A stretch of 64,000 nt of DNA. It comes from Pacificispira sp965223125 (GTDB taxonomy: Bacteria > Pseudomonadota > Alphaproteobacteria > UBA8366 > Aestuariispiraceae). Shown here in pieces: positions 10,501-25,500 of the stretch. A program made the position numbers and the translations under genes. The stretch is from positions 496,001 to 560,000 of the forward strand of contig OZ244984.1 in assembly GCA_965223125.1 (NCBI GenBank), read 5' to 3'. The notes beneath the pieces are model-generated. The model did no database searches. It worked only from the letters and a program-made list of their open reading frames with translations, and was not told where the DNA came from. The first letter of the stretch is position 1; every line of letters begins with the position of its first letter.

Positions 10501-13500
10501 AAGAGGTATCCCCGTCGCCATCGGTGATGGTGTAGGAGAAGACCTCTTGTTCCGTTTCACCATCTGTCGAATGATCGATGCTGTCATTCGCGGTGAAGCT
10601 GTAGGACCCATCGGCATTCACCGTCAGGGACCCAGTCTGCGTCACCACCGTCGCGTTGGCCGCAGCGGTCTGCTGGGTACCATTCGCATCGGTATAGGTG
10701 AAGGAAGTCAGCGTCGAACCATCCGCACCCAGATCGTCATTGTCGAGCAGATTGCCGGTGACGGATGCACCGCCCTCGACCGTGCTGTTCGCATCATTCT
10801 CCGCCTCGGGCACGGTATCCGTGATGTCGATGGTCACAACCGCCGAAGAGGTATCCCCGTCACCATCGGTGATGGTGTAGGAGAAGACCTCCTGTTCCGT
10901 TTCGCCATCCGTCGAATGATCGATGCTGTCATTAGCCGTGAAGCTGTAGGACCCATCGGCATTCACCGTCAGGGACCCGTTCTGCGTCACCACCGTCGCG
11001 TTGGCCGCAGCGGTCTGCTGGGTACCATTCTCATCGGTATAGGTGAAGGAAGTCAGCGTCGAACCATCCGCACCCAGATCGTCATTGTCGAGCAGATTGC
11101 CGGTGACGGATGCACCGCCCTCGACCGTGCTGTTCGCATCATTCTCCGCCTCGGGCAGGGTATCGGTGACGGTCAGCGTAATGCTGGCCGTATCGCTGCC
11201 ATACTCGTTTTCCAGCGTATAGGTGACGGTCTCGCTCAGATCGCCATTGCTGTGATCTTCCGATGCGTCAGAGGTATAGGTATAGCTGCCATCGGCATTG
11301 ACCGTCAGCGTGCCATAGATCGTATCAACCGTCGTGCCTGCTGAAGCCGTCCCGGTGGTGCCGTTTTCCTTCGTATAGGTGAAGGACGTGATCTCCCCGC
11401 CACCGGTTTCATCATTGCTCAGCAGATTGCCGGTAACGGTCTCTCCACCTTCGACAACTGTCTGCTCTCCGTCATCATTGGCATCCACCGGCGGAGGCAG
11501 GGGCGGACCGTCGAGGATAACATCCTCCCAATCCTGGACCGTGATACCCAGCGCCTCGAAGGTCCGCTCCGCCCCGGCATCCGTGGCGATATCGGAGTTA
11601 TCGGCGATGAACTGCTGGATTTCACGCAGTTCCTGCACGATGGCCGGATTTTCGAGATCGGCGGCAGTGTAGCGAATGGTCAGAGTATCGAAACCGGTGC
11701 CGCCGTCATAGCGCTCACCCGTTCCGCCCTCACCGACCGTGAACAGGCCGCTATCGGTGCCGGAACCCGCATGGACATCGTCGATGCCCGTACCGCCATC
11801 GACCGTATCATCCCCTTCTCCGCCACGCAGGATATCGTCGCCCTGCTGGCCATAGAGCTGATCATTGCCTTCCTCACCATACAGCGTGTCGTTGTAGGTG
11901 GTATCATCACCATCACCGCCACCGGTCTGGACCAGGTCGGCATTGCCGATCACTTCGCCATCCGCGAAGGCAATCGCCTCGATATTGTTCACCGTCAACG
12001 TCTGCCCGGTATCCAGATCAATGATCTGGGTATTGATATGACCATTGTTGTTGGTGAAGTTCTGCAACTGATACGAGGTCGAGTCCTTGCCCAGATAGAG
12101 CACGTCATCGCCATCGCCACCATCCATGGCGGTGTTACCCGTGATGTCGCCATTCAGCAGGACGGCATCGTTGCCGGCCCCCATGTTCAGATTGTTGCCC
12201 TGACTGGTGTCACCGTTGACGACGATCTCATCGTCGCCGCCACCCATCTGGAAATTCTCATTCATCAGCAGGTCGCGGTCGACCACGAAGGTATCCGCCC
12301 CACCGGTTCCCTGATGGTTCATGTTGCCATTGTCGACGAAATCGTTCTCGCCCTGGCCAAGGTGACCACCCGGCGTACCATCGCCGGAGCCTTCACCCGA
12401 ACCGACCGGAACCGTTGCCGTGAAGGAGAACGGATCGGGCAGTGGATCGCCGCTGAAACCATGATCCTCGTCATGGTCGGACGTGTAGGAGAAGCTGCCA
12501 TCGGCATTGACCGTCAGCATCCCATATTGGGTGTCGACCGTAACACCATTGGCCGGACTGACATCCGCCGTAGTGGTCTGGCCGCCCTCGGCCGTATAGG
12601 TGATCGTGGAAACAACCCCTGCCGCGCCAAGGCCCGCCAATGTACCGGTAATCGTGAACCCGCCTTCGGATACATGGTCCTCCGCATCCGGATCGCCATT
12701 GTCGCCGGAATTGATCGGACCGCCGCCGATGCCAATCGACGGACCACGGTCGGTGACAAAGACAGTCTGCGTACCGGTCACCGTCTCCAGTGTTCCAGGA
12801 CCATCCCCGTAGAGAATATCGTCCCCGCGATTGCCATAGATCGTATCATCCCCGGCACCGCCGGTGATGGTATCGTCACCGAAGCCATCACCACCCGGCA
12901 GGCTGACACTGATCGTCTGGATCACGTCGGCGGATGTATCAGTCGTATCATTGTCGAAGTCGGTATCGACCGTACGGGCCGCAACGCTGATCTCGAACGC
13001 ATCCGTGCCGCTCGGGAAGCTGACCGTCAATCCGGCCAGATCGGCGACGGAAAGTTGTGCCGTCCCGCCGGAAACCGCGATTGCGCCTGTGTCGGATGTC
13101 AGAACCGCCCCTTCCGGCAGACCGGACAGAGTGATGCCCGCCACTTCGGAACCATCCTGATCGATCAGGCCGACATCAATGTCGAGTGCGGCGGACATCA
13201 GCCCGTCATACTCGTCACCGATCAGCAGATCGTTGCCGCCCTGACCGTCAATCGTGTCGTCTCCGGCACCGCCCAGGATCGTATCGGATTCCGCACCGCC
13301 AACCAGATGGTCGTCTGTACCTTCATCACCCACGGCAACCACATCCGCCGTGACATCCAGCGTCGGGCCGTCGGCCACTTCATGCACGGTGACCGGCAGC
13401 GGCATCGGATCCGTCGTGACCGTCTCTCCGGTAACCGAATGGGTTGCCGTCGCCGTCACGGTGATCGCGAAATCATCCGCTGAATGCTCACCCGCCTGGA

Positions 13501-16500
13501 TGGTAAGTCCCTCCAGATCCGCCGGGGTCAGCGTATAGCTGTCCGACCCGGTCAGGATCTGACCGGTACCCGTCACCAGCGTGGCATCAGTCGGAACGTT
13601 GCCCAGTTGTACGCCGACCGTCACCGCATTGTTGGCCTGCGCCAGGTCTGCCGAGATGGTGAGCGCAATCGGCTGATCTTCCAGCCCCTCCGCCGGGCCA
13701 ATCTGCAACGAGAGTTCCGGTAACGTATCTTCGATCGTGAAGTTCTGCGTCGCAGTGGAACTGTCGCCATCGGCATCGGTGATGGTGTAGGTGAAGCCAT
13801 CGCTTGCCGCCGCCCCGTTCGCATTCGCAATCGTGGTGTTGGAGGTGAAGCTGTAGCTGCCATTGGCGTTGACTGTCAGCGTGCCGAATTCGGTCGTGAC
13901 CGTAACGCCGTTTTCAGCATCGACGCTTGCACTCGCAGCGTCCCCATCGGCATTGGTGTAGGAGATTTCCGTCACCACCGTGCCATCGGCCCCGGCCTCG
14001 TCATTGTCCATGACATTGCCGGTGACGATTACCCCGCCTTCGTCCAACGTCACCGTCGCGTCGTCCACCGCATGGGGCACGTCGTCGATCACATTGACCT
14101 GGAAGGAGTGTGTAAAGGCGACATCGCCCATGTCAGCCGGGTCGAGATCGAAATCGGTGATCGCGCCTGCACTCGGCACCCCGGTCAGACCGAAGCTGAG
14201 CGTGCTGACATTCTCGCCATCCGCTGTCGTGTGATCGATGGTATCGATCAGCGTGAAGGTGAAGCTGCCATCGGCATTCAGCGTGACCGTGAACACCTCG
14301 CGGTCGCCCGCCGTCGCGTTCAGCATATCGCCGCTCTGGCTGTAGCTGATCGCTTCGCCCTGAGAGGTAAGACCCGCAGGACCTTCGATGGTGAAATCCA
14401 GATCGTCATAGCCGAGGCCGCTCGGAGCGCCCTCAGCCGCACCATCCGCACCGTAATCAATGCTGATCAGTTCTTCCCCGACCAGACCCAGATTGCCACT
14501 GGCCGACAGGGCACCCGCATCCGGGCTGGACCCGTCCGCCAGATCATCTTCATTAACGGTCGGAATGGAGGTGACCGTCTGAACCGTGACGTTGATGTTG
14601 ACGTCGTTGAAGTCCAGATCGCCGCCGCCCGGGATATCTTCCCAGTTCTGGTTGCCATCAAGCGCATTATCGACGGTGTAATCGAACCCGTTCTCATTCA
14701 GTGCCGGGTCGGAGAACAGCACCGGATCACCCTGGCCCTGCAGTCGTGTTCCATCCAGCACCGCATGCCATTCACCGGACGAATCCTGCTCGAAGGTCAG
14801 TTCATCGCCATTCTGGATGCCGCCATTCTTGCTGGCCCCATTCGGGATGACGAAGAAACCGACATCCGCCGGATCGACGCCTTCGATGGTCACCGTCAGA
14901 CCAATATCCTGCTTGGTATTGGCATAGATGATCTGACCCGAGGTCGGTTCGCCATTCTCGTCCTTGATGTAGTACCCATAGGTATTGTTATAGGACGCGC
15001 TCTCCTGGCCCATATTGGTAACTTCGATGATATGCGACTCGGCCCCGCCGACCGGCACTTCATTTGCGGTCGCAACCGGAACGTCATCCACCACCGAGAC
15101 ACTGAAGGTCTGTTCCACGGCAAGATCAGCAAGCCCTTCGACAGGGTCGCCATCACCGTCAAGCGCGGCGGCCACTGCATCCGCAGATGGCACACCGACC
15201 AGACCAAAGGTCAGATCCATTCCGTTCTCGCCCGCCCCATCGGCATGGTCGAGACTGTCGAGCAGCGTGAAGCTGTAGCTGCCATCCCCGTTCAGCGAAA
15301 CGGTGAATACTTCCCGATCCCCGGCACTGGCCGTCAGGACATTGCCTTCCTGGCTATAGACCACAGGCTCGCCCTGCGAGGTCAGACCTTCCGGCCCGGT
15401 GATCGTGAAGTCCAGATCACCATAACCGATACCGTCCGGTGCCCCGTCCGCAGGTCCATCCGCACCGTAATCAATCGCGATCACCGCATCGCTTCCGAAC
15501 CCGAGATCGCCCGAGACGGTCGTGCTGTCGGACCCGTCGGTGCCATCGGCCAGATCATCCTCATCGACCGAGACGGATTCCGCCTGTCCAACAGAAATCG
15601 CGTCTGTCTGAGCCACCGGAACGTCGTCCTTGACCGACAGAGTGAATGTTCCGGATTCCTGGGTTCCGTCGCCATCGGTGATGGTGACAGTGACCGGCAT
15701 ATCGACGATGGCATTCTCGCCGTCGCCCGCCGGATGATCCAACTGTCCGACCAGATCGAAGGTATAGGACATCGTCCCGCTCGCCGGATCGCCCGACAGA
15801 TCGACCGTGAAGACCGTCTCGTCACCGGCGCTCGCCGTCAGGGAGAGACCGTCCGCCGAAACCTCATAGCTGATCAGCACCCCGCCAGAAGTCAGAGCCA
15901 TGCCGACCAGTGCCGGAGGCACGGACAGGGCAACCGGATTCGACGCCGCCGGACCATCGCCCGCAAAATCGACCGTAAAGGACTTGGTGATGCTGGAGGC
16001 CTCGGACCCGTCGGTGCCATTCACCGCATCGCCTGCCACCGTGCTCAGATCGTCTTCATCCAGAGCCGCAGTAGCCGCAGCCCCGAAGTCAATCGTCAGG
16101 CAACCATCCGCAATTGCAATCGTCTGGGACGCTGACGACGTATCGCCATCGCCATCGGTCAGTGTGTAGGTGAAGGTATCCAGGGCGTTCTGGCCATCCT
16201 GATGAACCACTTGCGAGTCCACGGTATAGCTCCAGGTGCCGTCCGCATTGACGGTCAGGGTGCCGTGGATCGTATCCACCGTTTCCCCGGCTTCCGCATC
16301 ATGAAGTTCGCCATCTTCCCCGGTATAGGTGAAGCTTGTGATCGACGCGCCATCCGCACCCTCGACATCATTTGCCATCAGGTTTGGCGAGCCCTGATCC
16401 GTACCCACCGTTGTGGAGACCGTTGCACCATCGGACAGCAGGCTTGGATTATCCGGCCCTATATACATCCCTTCAAACGCGTCATTGAACTGCCATTCGT

Positions 16501-19500
16501 CATCCGCATGAGCTGCCGTCGGCAGATCGTTGACGGTATAGGCCCCATCGGTAATGAACAGTTCGCCTTCGCCAGGCCCGAAGCCCGGCGTGGCATTGTT
16601 CCCTGCCTTGACGGTCAGGCCCGCCACAAGCGTAGACCCCGGATAATTGGCATCGACGAATTGCTGGATCGGCAGATGATCCGGATCGCGGACCGCATCA
16701 CCCTCGTCGAAGCCTTCGATCTTGACCTTTACGATCTCCCCTTCGGCATTCGACAGATAGAGCACGATATTCGAAATATCGTGGCTCATCTCCGGCAGGT
16801 CACCATCGCCACCACCAGTTGAGCATTGACCAACCTGCACGACACCATCGTCATGGGCGACCGGGACATCATCAACGACATCGATTTCCAGCGTCGCCGA
16901 AGCGGTGCCGCCATCGCCATCCGTCACGGTGATGGTAAAGGGCAGATCGCTCAGCGCATTTTCGCCCTGGCCTTCCGGATGGTCCAGCGTCCCTGTCAGA
17001 TCGAAATTGAACCCGTAACCATCATTCGGATTGCCGCTCAGCGTCAGCGTGAAGACAGACTCGTCCCCTGCGGAGCCGGTAATCGTCTGCCCGTCTTCTG
17101 ATACCGTCAGCGCAACTGCAATTCCGCCAGAAGTCAGATTCATCGCCACCAGTGCCGGCGGAATGCTCAGCGCAACGCTCGCAATTCCATCTGCCCCGCC
17201 ATCGATATCCAGCGTTCCGGAGGTTGAACTGTCCAGGCTGCCATCAGAACCCGTTACCGTGTCCCCGGCTTCGCTTCCCAGATCGTCCTCATCGACCGTG
17301 AACTGACCCGCTCCGATGCTCGGATCAGATTCGTCACCCGGTACCGGATCATTCGGCGGGGTCGGCGGCGTAATCGTCGGCCCGTCATCGGTGATCGTGA
17401 AGGCCTGCGTCGCACTCGACACATCGCCATCCCCATCCGTGATCGTATAGGTGAACGCATCCACCAGCGGATCGCCGCCCGAATGGTCTTCGTTCGCATC
17501 GCTCGTATAGGTGAACGATCCGTCCGCCTGCACCGTCAGCGCACCATACTGCGTGTTCGCCTCGACACCGACCGTCCCGGTCTGCTCGACGCCATTCTCG
17601 TCCGTATAGGTGAACGAGGTCACAACCGCGCCGTCGGCTCCCTCAATGTCATTGTCCATGACATTGCCCGTCACAGACTGACCGCCTTCTTCCAGCGTCA
17701 GGGTCACATCGTCGATGGCAACCGGAACATCGTCCACGACCGAGATGTGGAACGTCGTATCCGCCGTCGAACCATCACCATCGGTCACTTCCACCGTGAA
17801 CGGCAGATCGACCTCGTTCTCACCCGCTCCCGCAGGCTGATCCAGTGTCCCCAGCAGCGTGAAGCTGTAGCCCTCACCGCCAGAGGTCAGGCTCATCGTG
17901 AAGACAGACTCGCCCCCGGCAGAACCGGTGATCGTCTGACCGTCTTCAGACAGCGTGTAGCTCACCGCAACACCGCCCGAGGTCAGGCTCGGCATCTGGT
18001 CCACATTCGTGAACGCGACCGACCCAAGTCCATCGGCACCCGCATCGATGCTCAGGCTGCCCGTGACCGTCACAGGCTCCTTGTCCGCATCAGACCCATC
18101 GGCCAGATCGTCCTCATCCACCCGACCGGCATTCACGCCAAGCTCGGGATGGTCCGGATCTTCCTCGCCAACGGGCGGCTCACCCGGAGGGGGCGGTTCG
18201 CCACCCGGCGGCGGCACCACAACAGGCGGCTGCGGCCCGTCATCGGTGATCGTGAAGGCCTGCGTCGCACTCGACACATCGCCATCCCCATCCGTGATCG
18301 TATAGGTGAACGCATCCACCAGCGGATCGCCGCCCGAATGGTCTTCGTTCGCATCGCTCGTATAGGTGAACGATCCGTCCGCCTGCACCGTCAGCGCACC
18401 ATACTGCGTGTTCGCCTCGACACCGACCGTCCCGGTCTGCTCGACGCCATTCTCGTCCGTATAGGTGAACGAGGTCACAACCGCACCGTCGGCTCCCTCA
18501 ATGTCATTGTCCATGACATTGCCCGTAACCGACTGACCGCCTTCTTCCAGCGTCAGGGTCGCATCGTCAATCGCAACCGGAACATCATCCACCACCGAGA
18601 TGTGGAACGTCGTATCCGCCGTCGAACCATCGCCATCGGTCACTTCCACCGTGAACGGCAGATCGACCTCGTTCTCGCCCGCTCCCGCAGGCTGATCCAG
18701 TGTCCCCAGCAGCGTGAAGCTGTAGCCCTCACCGCCAGAGGTCAGGCTCATCGTGAAGACAGACTCGCCCCCGGCAGAACCGGTGATCGTCTGACCGTCT
18801 TCAGACAGCGTGTAGCTCACCGCAACACCGCCCGAGGTCAGGCTCGGCATCTGGTCCACATTCGTGAACGCGACCGACCCAAGTCCATCGGCACCCGCAT
18901 CGATGCTCAGGCTGCCCGTGACCGTCACAGGCTCCTTGTCCGCATCAGACCCATCGGCCAGATCGTCCTCATCCACCCGACCGGCATTCACGCCAAGCTC
19001 GGGATGGTCCGGATCTTCCTCGCCAACGGGCGGCTCGCCCGGAGGGGGCGGTTCGCCACCCGGCGGCGGCACCACAACAGGCGGCTGCGGCCCGTCATCG
19101 GTGATCGTGAAGGCCTGCGTCGCACTCGACACATCGCCATCCCCATCCGTGATCGTATAGGTGAACGCATCCACCAGCGGATCGCCGCCTGAATGGTCTT
19201 CGTTCGCATCGCTCGTATAGGTGAACGATCCGTCCGCCTGCACCGTCAGTGCACCATACTGCGTGTTCGCCTCGACACCGACCGTCCCGGTCTGCTCGAC
19301 GCCATTCTCGTCCGTATAGGTGAACGACGTCACAACCGCGCCATCGGCCCCGGCAATGTCATTGTCCATGACATTGCCCGTAACCGACTGACCGCCTTCT
19401 TCCAGCGTCAGGGTCACATCGTCGATGGCAACCGGAACATCGTCCACGACCGAGATGTGGAACGTCGTATCCGCCGTCGAACCATCGCCATCGGTCACTT

Positions 19501-22500
19501 CCACCGTGAACGGCAGATCGACCTCGTTCTCGCCCGCTCCCGCAGGCTGATCCAGTGTCCCCAGCAGCGTGAAGCTGTAGCCCTCACCGCCAGAGGTCAG
19601 GCTCATCGTGAAGACAGACTCGCCCCCGGCAGAACCGGTGATCGTCTGACCGTCTTCAGACAGCGTGTAGCTCACCGCAACACCGCCCGAGGTCAGGCTC
19701 GGCATCTGGTCCACATTCGTGAACGCGACCGACCCAAGTCCATCGGCACCCGCATCGATGCTCAGGCTGCCCGTGACCGTCACAGGCTCCTTGTCCGCAT
19801 CAGACCCATCGGCCAGATCGTCCTCATCCACCCGACCGGCATTCACGCCAAGCTCGGGATGGTCCGGATCTTCCTCGCCAACGGGCGGCTCGCCCGGAGG
19901 GGGCGGTTCGCCACCCGGCGGCGGCACCACAACAGGCGGCTGCGGCCCGTCATCGGTGATCGTGAAGGCCTGCGTCGCACTCGACACATCGCCATCCCCA
20001 TCCGTGATCGTATAGGTGAACGCATCCACCAGCGGATCGCCGCCTGAATGGTCTTCGTTCGCATCGCTCGTATAGGTGAACGATCCGTCCGCCTGCACCG
20101 TCAGTGCACCATACTGCGTGTTCGCCTCGACACCGACCGTCCCGGTCTGCTCGACGCCATTCTCGTCCGTATAGGTGAACGACGTCACAACCGCGCCATC
20201 GGCCCCGGCAATGTCATTGTCCATGACATTGCCCGTAACCGACTGACCGCCTTCTTCCAGCGTCAGGGTCACATCGTCGATGGCAACCGGAACATCGTCC
20301 ACGACCGAGATGTGGAACGTCGTATCCGCCGTCGAACCATCGCCATCGGTCACTTCCACCGTGAACGGCAGATCGACCTCGTTCTCGCCCGCTCCCGCAG
20401 GCTGATCCAGTGTCCCCAGCAGCGTGAAGCTGTAGCCCTCACCGCCAGAGGTCAGGCTCATCGTGAAGACAGACTCGCCCCCGGCAGAACCGGTGATCGT
20501 CTGACCGTCTTCAGACAGCGTGTAGCTCACCGCAACACCGCCCGAGGTCAGGCTCGGCATCTGGTCCACATTCGTGAACGCGACCGACCCAAGTCCATCG
20601 GCACCCGCATCGATGCTCAGGCTGCCCGTGACCGTCACAGGCTCCTTGTCCGCATCAGACCCATCGGCCAGATCGTCCTCATCCACCCGACCGGCATTCA
20701 CGCCAAGCTCGGGATGGTCCGGATCTTCCTCGCCAACGGGCGGCTCGCCCGGAGGGGGCGGTTCGCCACCCGGCGGCGGCACCACAACAGGCGGCTGCGG
20801 CCCATCATCGGTGATCGTGAAGGCCTGCGTCGCACTCGACACATCGCCATCCCCATCCGTGATCGTATAGGTGAACGCATCCACCAGCGGATCGCCGCCT
20901 GAATGGTCTTCGTTCGCATCGCTCGTATAGGTGAACGATCCGTCCGCCTGCACCGTCAGCGCACCATACTGCGTGTTCGCCTCGACACCGACCGTCCCGG
21001 TCTGCTCGACGCCATTCTCGTCCGTATAGGTAAACGACGTCACAACCGCGCCGTCGGCTCCCTCAATGTCATTGTCCATGACATTGCCCGTAACCGACTG
21101 ACCGCCTTCTTCCAGCGTCAGGGTCACATCGTCGATGGCAACCGGAACATCGTCCACGATATCGATCTTGATAACAGACGTACCGGTATCTCCATCCGCA
21201 TCGGCAACCGTCACCGTGAAGGGAAGACCGGCAATGACATTCTCGCCCGCACCGGTCGGATGATCGATCTGACCCATCAGATCAAAGGTCCAGCCAAAGC
21301 CATCGGTCGGATTGCCTGTCAGGCCAAGCGTGAAGACATCATTCGTGCCATCGCTGGCGGTGATCGTCTGACCATCGGTCGACACCGTATAGACGAGATC
21401 CACACCATTCGAGGTCAGATCAAGATCTTCCAGTTCCTGTGGAACCGACAGTGCGATGGAACCGAACCCATCGTCGCCCAGATCAATCCCCACCGTCCCG
21501 CTGACGGACGAGGTCCCGGACTGATCCGACCCCTGGGTCAGATCGCCGGATTCCGAGCCCAGATCGTCTTCGTTGACGACCGCGGCATCGCCTTCGGCAT
21601 TCGGATCATTGGGATAGCTGATCGTCACGACAGGTTCGTCGTCATCCGTCACTTCGATGCTCAGGACAGCCGAATCCTGGTCTCCGTCGCCATCGGTAAG
21701 CGTGTAAGTGAAGGCTTCAATGACAGACTCCGAGCCCTGAACCGCATCTTCAGCCGTGGCAAATGTATAGCTGCCATCGGCAGAGATAGTCAGTATGCCG
21801 GTATCTGTCGTAATCGTCGCCCCAGTGATCGGGTCCACCACATAGGTGACGGTATTGCCGCTGCCATCCGTGTAATCCACCGATGTCAGCGTGGCCCCAT
21901 CGGCACCCTGAGTATCATTGGCATCAATCACATTGCCGCTGACGGAACCACCCTCTTCTACCGGACCCGCACTGTCATCCATGGCAGTCGGAACATCGTC
22001 CACTACCTGGACGGCGAAATCATGGGTAAAGACCAGACCCTCAAGCGCCGCCGGATCCAGATCATAGTCAGTGCCTGCACCCTCCTTCGGCGTGCCAAGG
22101 ATGCTGAAATTGATCCCGATCACGTCTTCAGCGGTGAATTCAGGATGGTCGATGGTATCGATCAACTGGAACGTATAGGTCGCGTCCGGGTTCAAAGTGA
22201 CCGTGAAGACCGGACGGGTCCCGCCCTGATCGTCGGTGGCAGTTGCCGTCAACACACCGTCGGTCTGGCTGAAGCTGATCGCATCTCCACCCGAAGTGAG
22301 GCCCGTTGGCAGGCTGCCTTCATCAAAGGTGAAATCCAGATCATCGTATTGCAGGCCCGTCGGAGCACCATTCGCCGGTCCATCAGCACCATAATCAATG
22401 GTTATCAGATCCTCGCCCGCGAGGTTCAGATCGCCAGTCGCGCTCAGGCCTTCCTTGTCATCATCGGAACCATCGGCCAGATCATCCTCATCCAGAATGA

Positions 22501-25500
22501 CCGTCTCACCCGTGACTTCGGTACCACCAGTGCCGGTGCCATTGGGATCGACAAAGGTATAATCGATGCCGGTGATCCAATAATCGGAACTGTCAGAAGT
22601 TGTCGTCTGACCATCTTCGCCGTCTGGAATACCCTGCGCGTAGGGATTAGCGCTGAAGACCAACTGGTCGATCGTCACCCCTTCCGGCAGGGTTAACTCG
22701 TAGCTGCCCTGATTATTGCCGATATTGGCTGTGAAATCGCCTTCGGCGACGAGTTCCCCATCCTTGTAGGCGGCCCAGTGACCCTCTTCGACGCCTTCAC
22801 CCTGATTGAACTCATTGTTGTAAAGGTTGGCGACAGTGAAGCTCACGCCCGTGACTTCATGATCGAAGTCGATGACCAATTCTTCCGAAATAGCCTCGGT
22901 CGGATCGTATCCCAACTGACCCGCGACACCGGATTCCGGGGTTGCCTTGACACCAAGGCCCGGACCACCGGTCGAACTTCCAACGGATACATTGCTTGGT
23001 GACTGCGAGGTCAGATTGCCATTCGCATCAATCTGACGAGCCGACACGGTGAAACCGGTACCTGGTTCATCGTAATTTTCCGTATCGATCCGACCGGTCA
23101 AGATTTCCGGCTCACCACCCGTGGTCAGTTCATTCACCACTGCGACCGGCGCATCATCTACGACCGAGACCGTGAAGCCCTGCGACACAACCGCTTCCGC
23201 AAGACCGTCGATCACATCCTGATCGTAATCCGCCGCCGCCAGTGCTTCCGCATTCGGAACACCGGTAACGGTGAAGCCGAGATCCAGCGCATTCTCGCCC
23301 TGTGCAGCACCGTGATCGAGGCTGTCCAGCAGCGTGAAGGTATAGCCGCCCTCTCCGTCCAGGCTGACGGTGAAGACCTCACGCCCATCCGCCGTTCCGG
23401 TCAGAGTATCGGTCTCGGCATCATAGCTGTAGGTCACCGCCGCACCCTGGCTGGTCAAGCCCGCCGGGCCGGTGATCGTGAAGTCAAGATCGGCAACACC
23501 AAGGCCCGTCGGAGCCCCCGCAGCAGCCCCATCCGCACCATAATCAATGCTGATCAGATCCCCCGAGCCGAAGCCAAGATCGCCTGATGCATTCAGTCCT
23601 TCCTTGGTATCGTCCGTCCCGTCGGCAAGGTCATCCTCATCCACCGACGCATTCGTCGCCGTCCCGACCGCATCCTGGTTCACCACAGCTTCCGGAACAT
23701 CGTCCGTCACCGAGACCTGGAAGCTCTGCGTCACAACCGCTTCCGCAAGTCCGTCGATCACATCCTGATCAAAGTCAGACGCTGCCAGCGCTTCCGCATT
23801 CGGAACGCCCTGAATGTCGAAGCTCAGGACCGCGACATTCTCGCCATCCGCCGTCTCGTGATCCAGTGAATCCTGCAGCGTGAACGTATAGCTGCCATCC
23901 GCGTTCAGCGAGACCTCGAAGACCGGGCGCACAACATCATTCTCATCCGTCGCAACTGCCGTCAGAACACCGTTCGACTGCGTCAGCGTGACCGCATCCC
24001 CGTTCGAGGTCAGACCCGTCGGCAGGTTCACGAAGCTGAAATCAAGATCGCCATAGCCAAGGCCCGTCGGAGCCCCCGCAGCAGCCCCATCCGCACCGTA
24101 ATCGATGCTGATCAGATCACCGCCGCTCAGGCCCAGATCACCGCCCGTGCTCAGGCTCTCCTTGTCCGCATCCGTCCCGTCCGCAAGATCATCCTCATCA
24201 ACCGACCCGGCAACTGCCGTCCCGACCGCATCCTGGTTCACCACAGCTTCCGGAACATCGTCCGTCACCGAGACCTGGAAGCTCTGCGACACAACCGCTT
24301 CCGCAAGTCCGTCGATCACATCCTGATCAAAGTCAGACGCCGCCAGCGCTTCCGCATTCGGAACGCCGGTAACGGTGAAGCCGAGATCCAGCGCATTCTC
24401 GCCATCCGCCGCACCGTGATCGAGGCTGTCCAGCAGCGTGAAGGTATAGCCGCCCTCTCCATCCAGGCTGACGGTGAAGACCTCACGCCCATCCGCCGTT
24501 CCGGTCAGAGTATCGGTCTCGGCATCATAGCTGTAGGTCACCGCCGCGCCCTGGCTGGTCAAGCCCGCCGGGCCGGTGATCGTGAAGTCAAGATCGGCAA
24601 CACCAAGGCCCGTCGGGGCCCCCGCAGCAGCCCCATCCGCACCATAGTCAATGCTGATCAGATCCCCCGAGCCAAAGCCAAGATCGCCCGATGCACTCAG
24701 TCCTTCCTTGGTATCGTCCGTCCCGTCGGCAAGGTCATCCTCGTCCACCGACGCATTCGTCGCCGTCCCGACCGCATCCTGGTTCACCACAGCTTCCGGA
24801 ACATCGTCCGTCACCGAGACCTGGAAGCTCTGCGTCACAACCGCTTCCGCAAGTCCGTCGATCACATCCTGATCAAAGTCAGACGCTGCCAGCGCTTCCG
24901 CATTCGGAACGCCCTGAATGTCGAAGCTCAGGACCGCGACATTCTCGCCATCCGCCGTCTCGTGATCCAGTGAATCCTGCAGCGTGAACGTATAGCTGCC
25001 ATCCGCGTTCAGCGAGACCTCGAAGACCGGGCGCACAACATCATTCTCATCCGTCGCAACTGCCGTCAGAACACCGTTCGACTGCGTCAGCGTGACCGCA
25101 TCCCCGTTCGAGGTCAGACCCGTCGGCAGGTTCACGAAGCTGAAATCAAGATCGCCATAGCCAAGGCCCGTCGGAGCCCCCGCAGCAGCCCCATCCGCAC
25201 CGTAATCGATGCTGATCAGATCACCGCCGCTCAGGCCCAGATCACCGCCCGTGCTCAGGCTCTCCTTGTCTGCATCCGTCCCGTCGGTCAGGTCATCCTC
25301 ATCAACCGACCCGGCAACCGCCGTCCCGACCGCATTGGCATTCACAACCGCTTCCGGAACATCGTCCGTCACCGAGACCTGGAAGCTCTGCGTCACAACC
25401 GCATCCGCAAGACCGTCGATCACATCCTGATCGAAGTCAGACGCCGCCAGCGCTTCCGCATTCGGAACACCCTGAATGTCGAAGCTCAGGACCGCGACAT

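Noticed and set aside
17483..20902. Repeated 284-codon plus-strand frames of identical sequence
   Set aside because: They are the antisense reading of the 855-bp repeat units of the adhesin, not a gene family.
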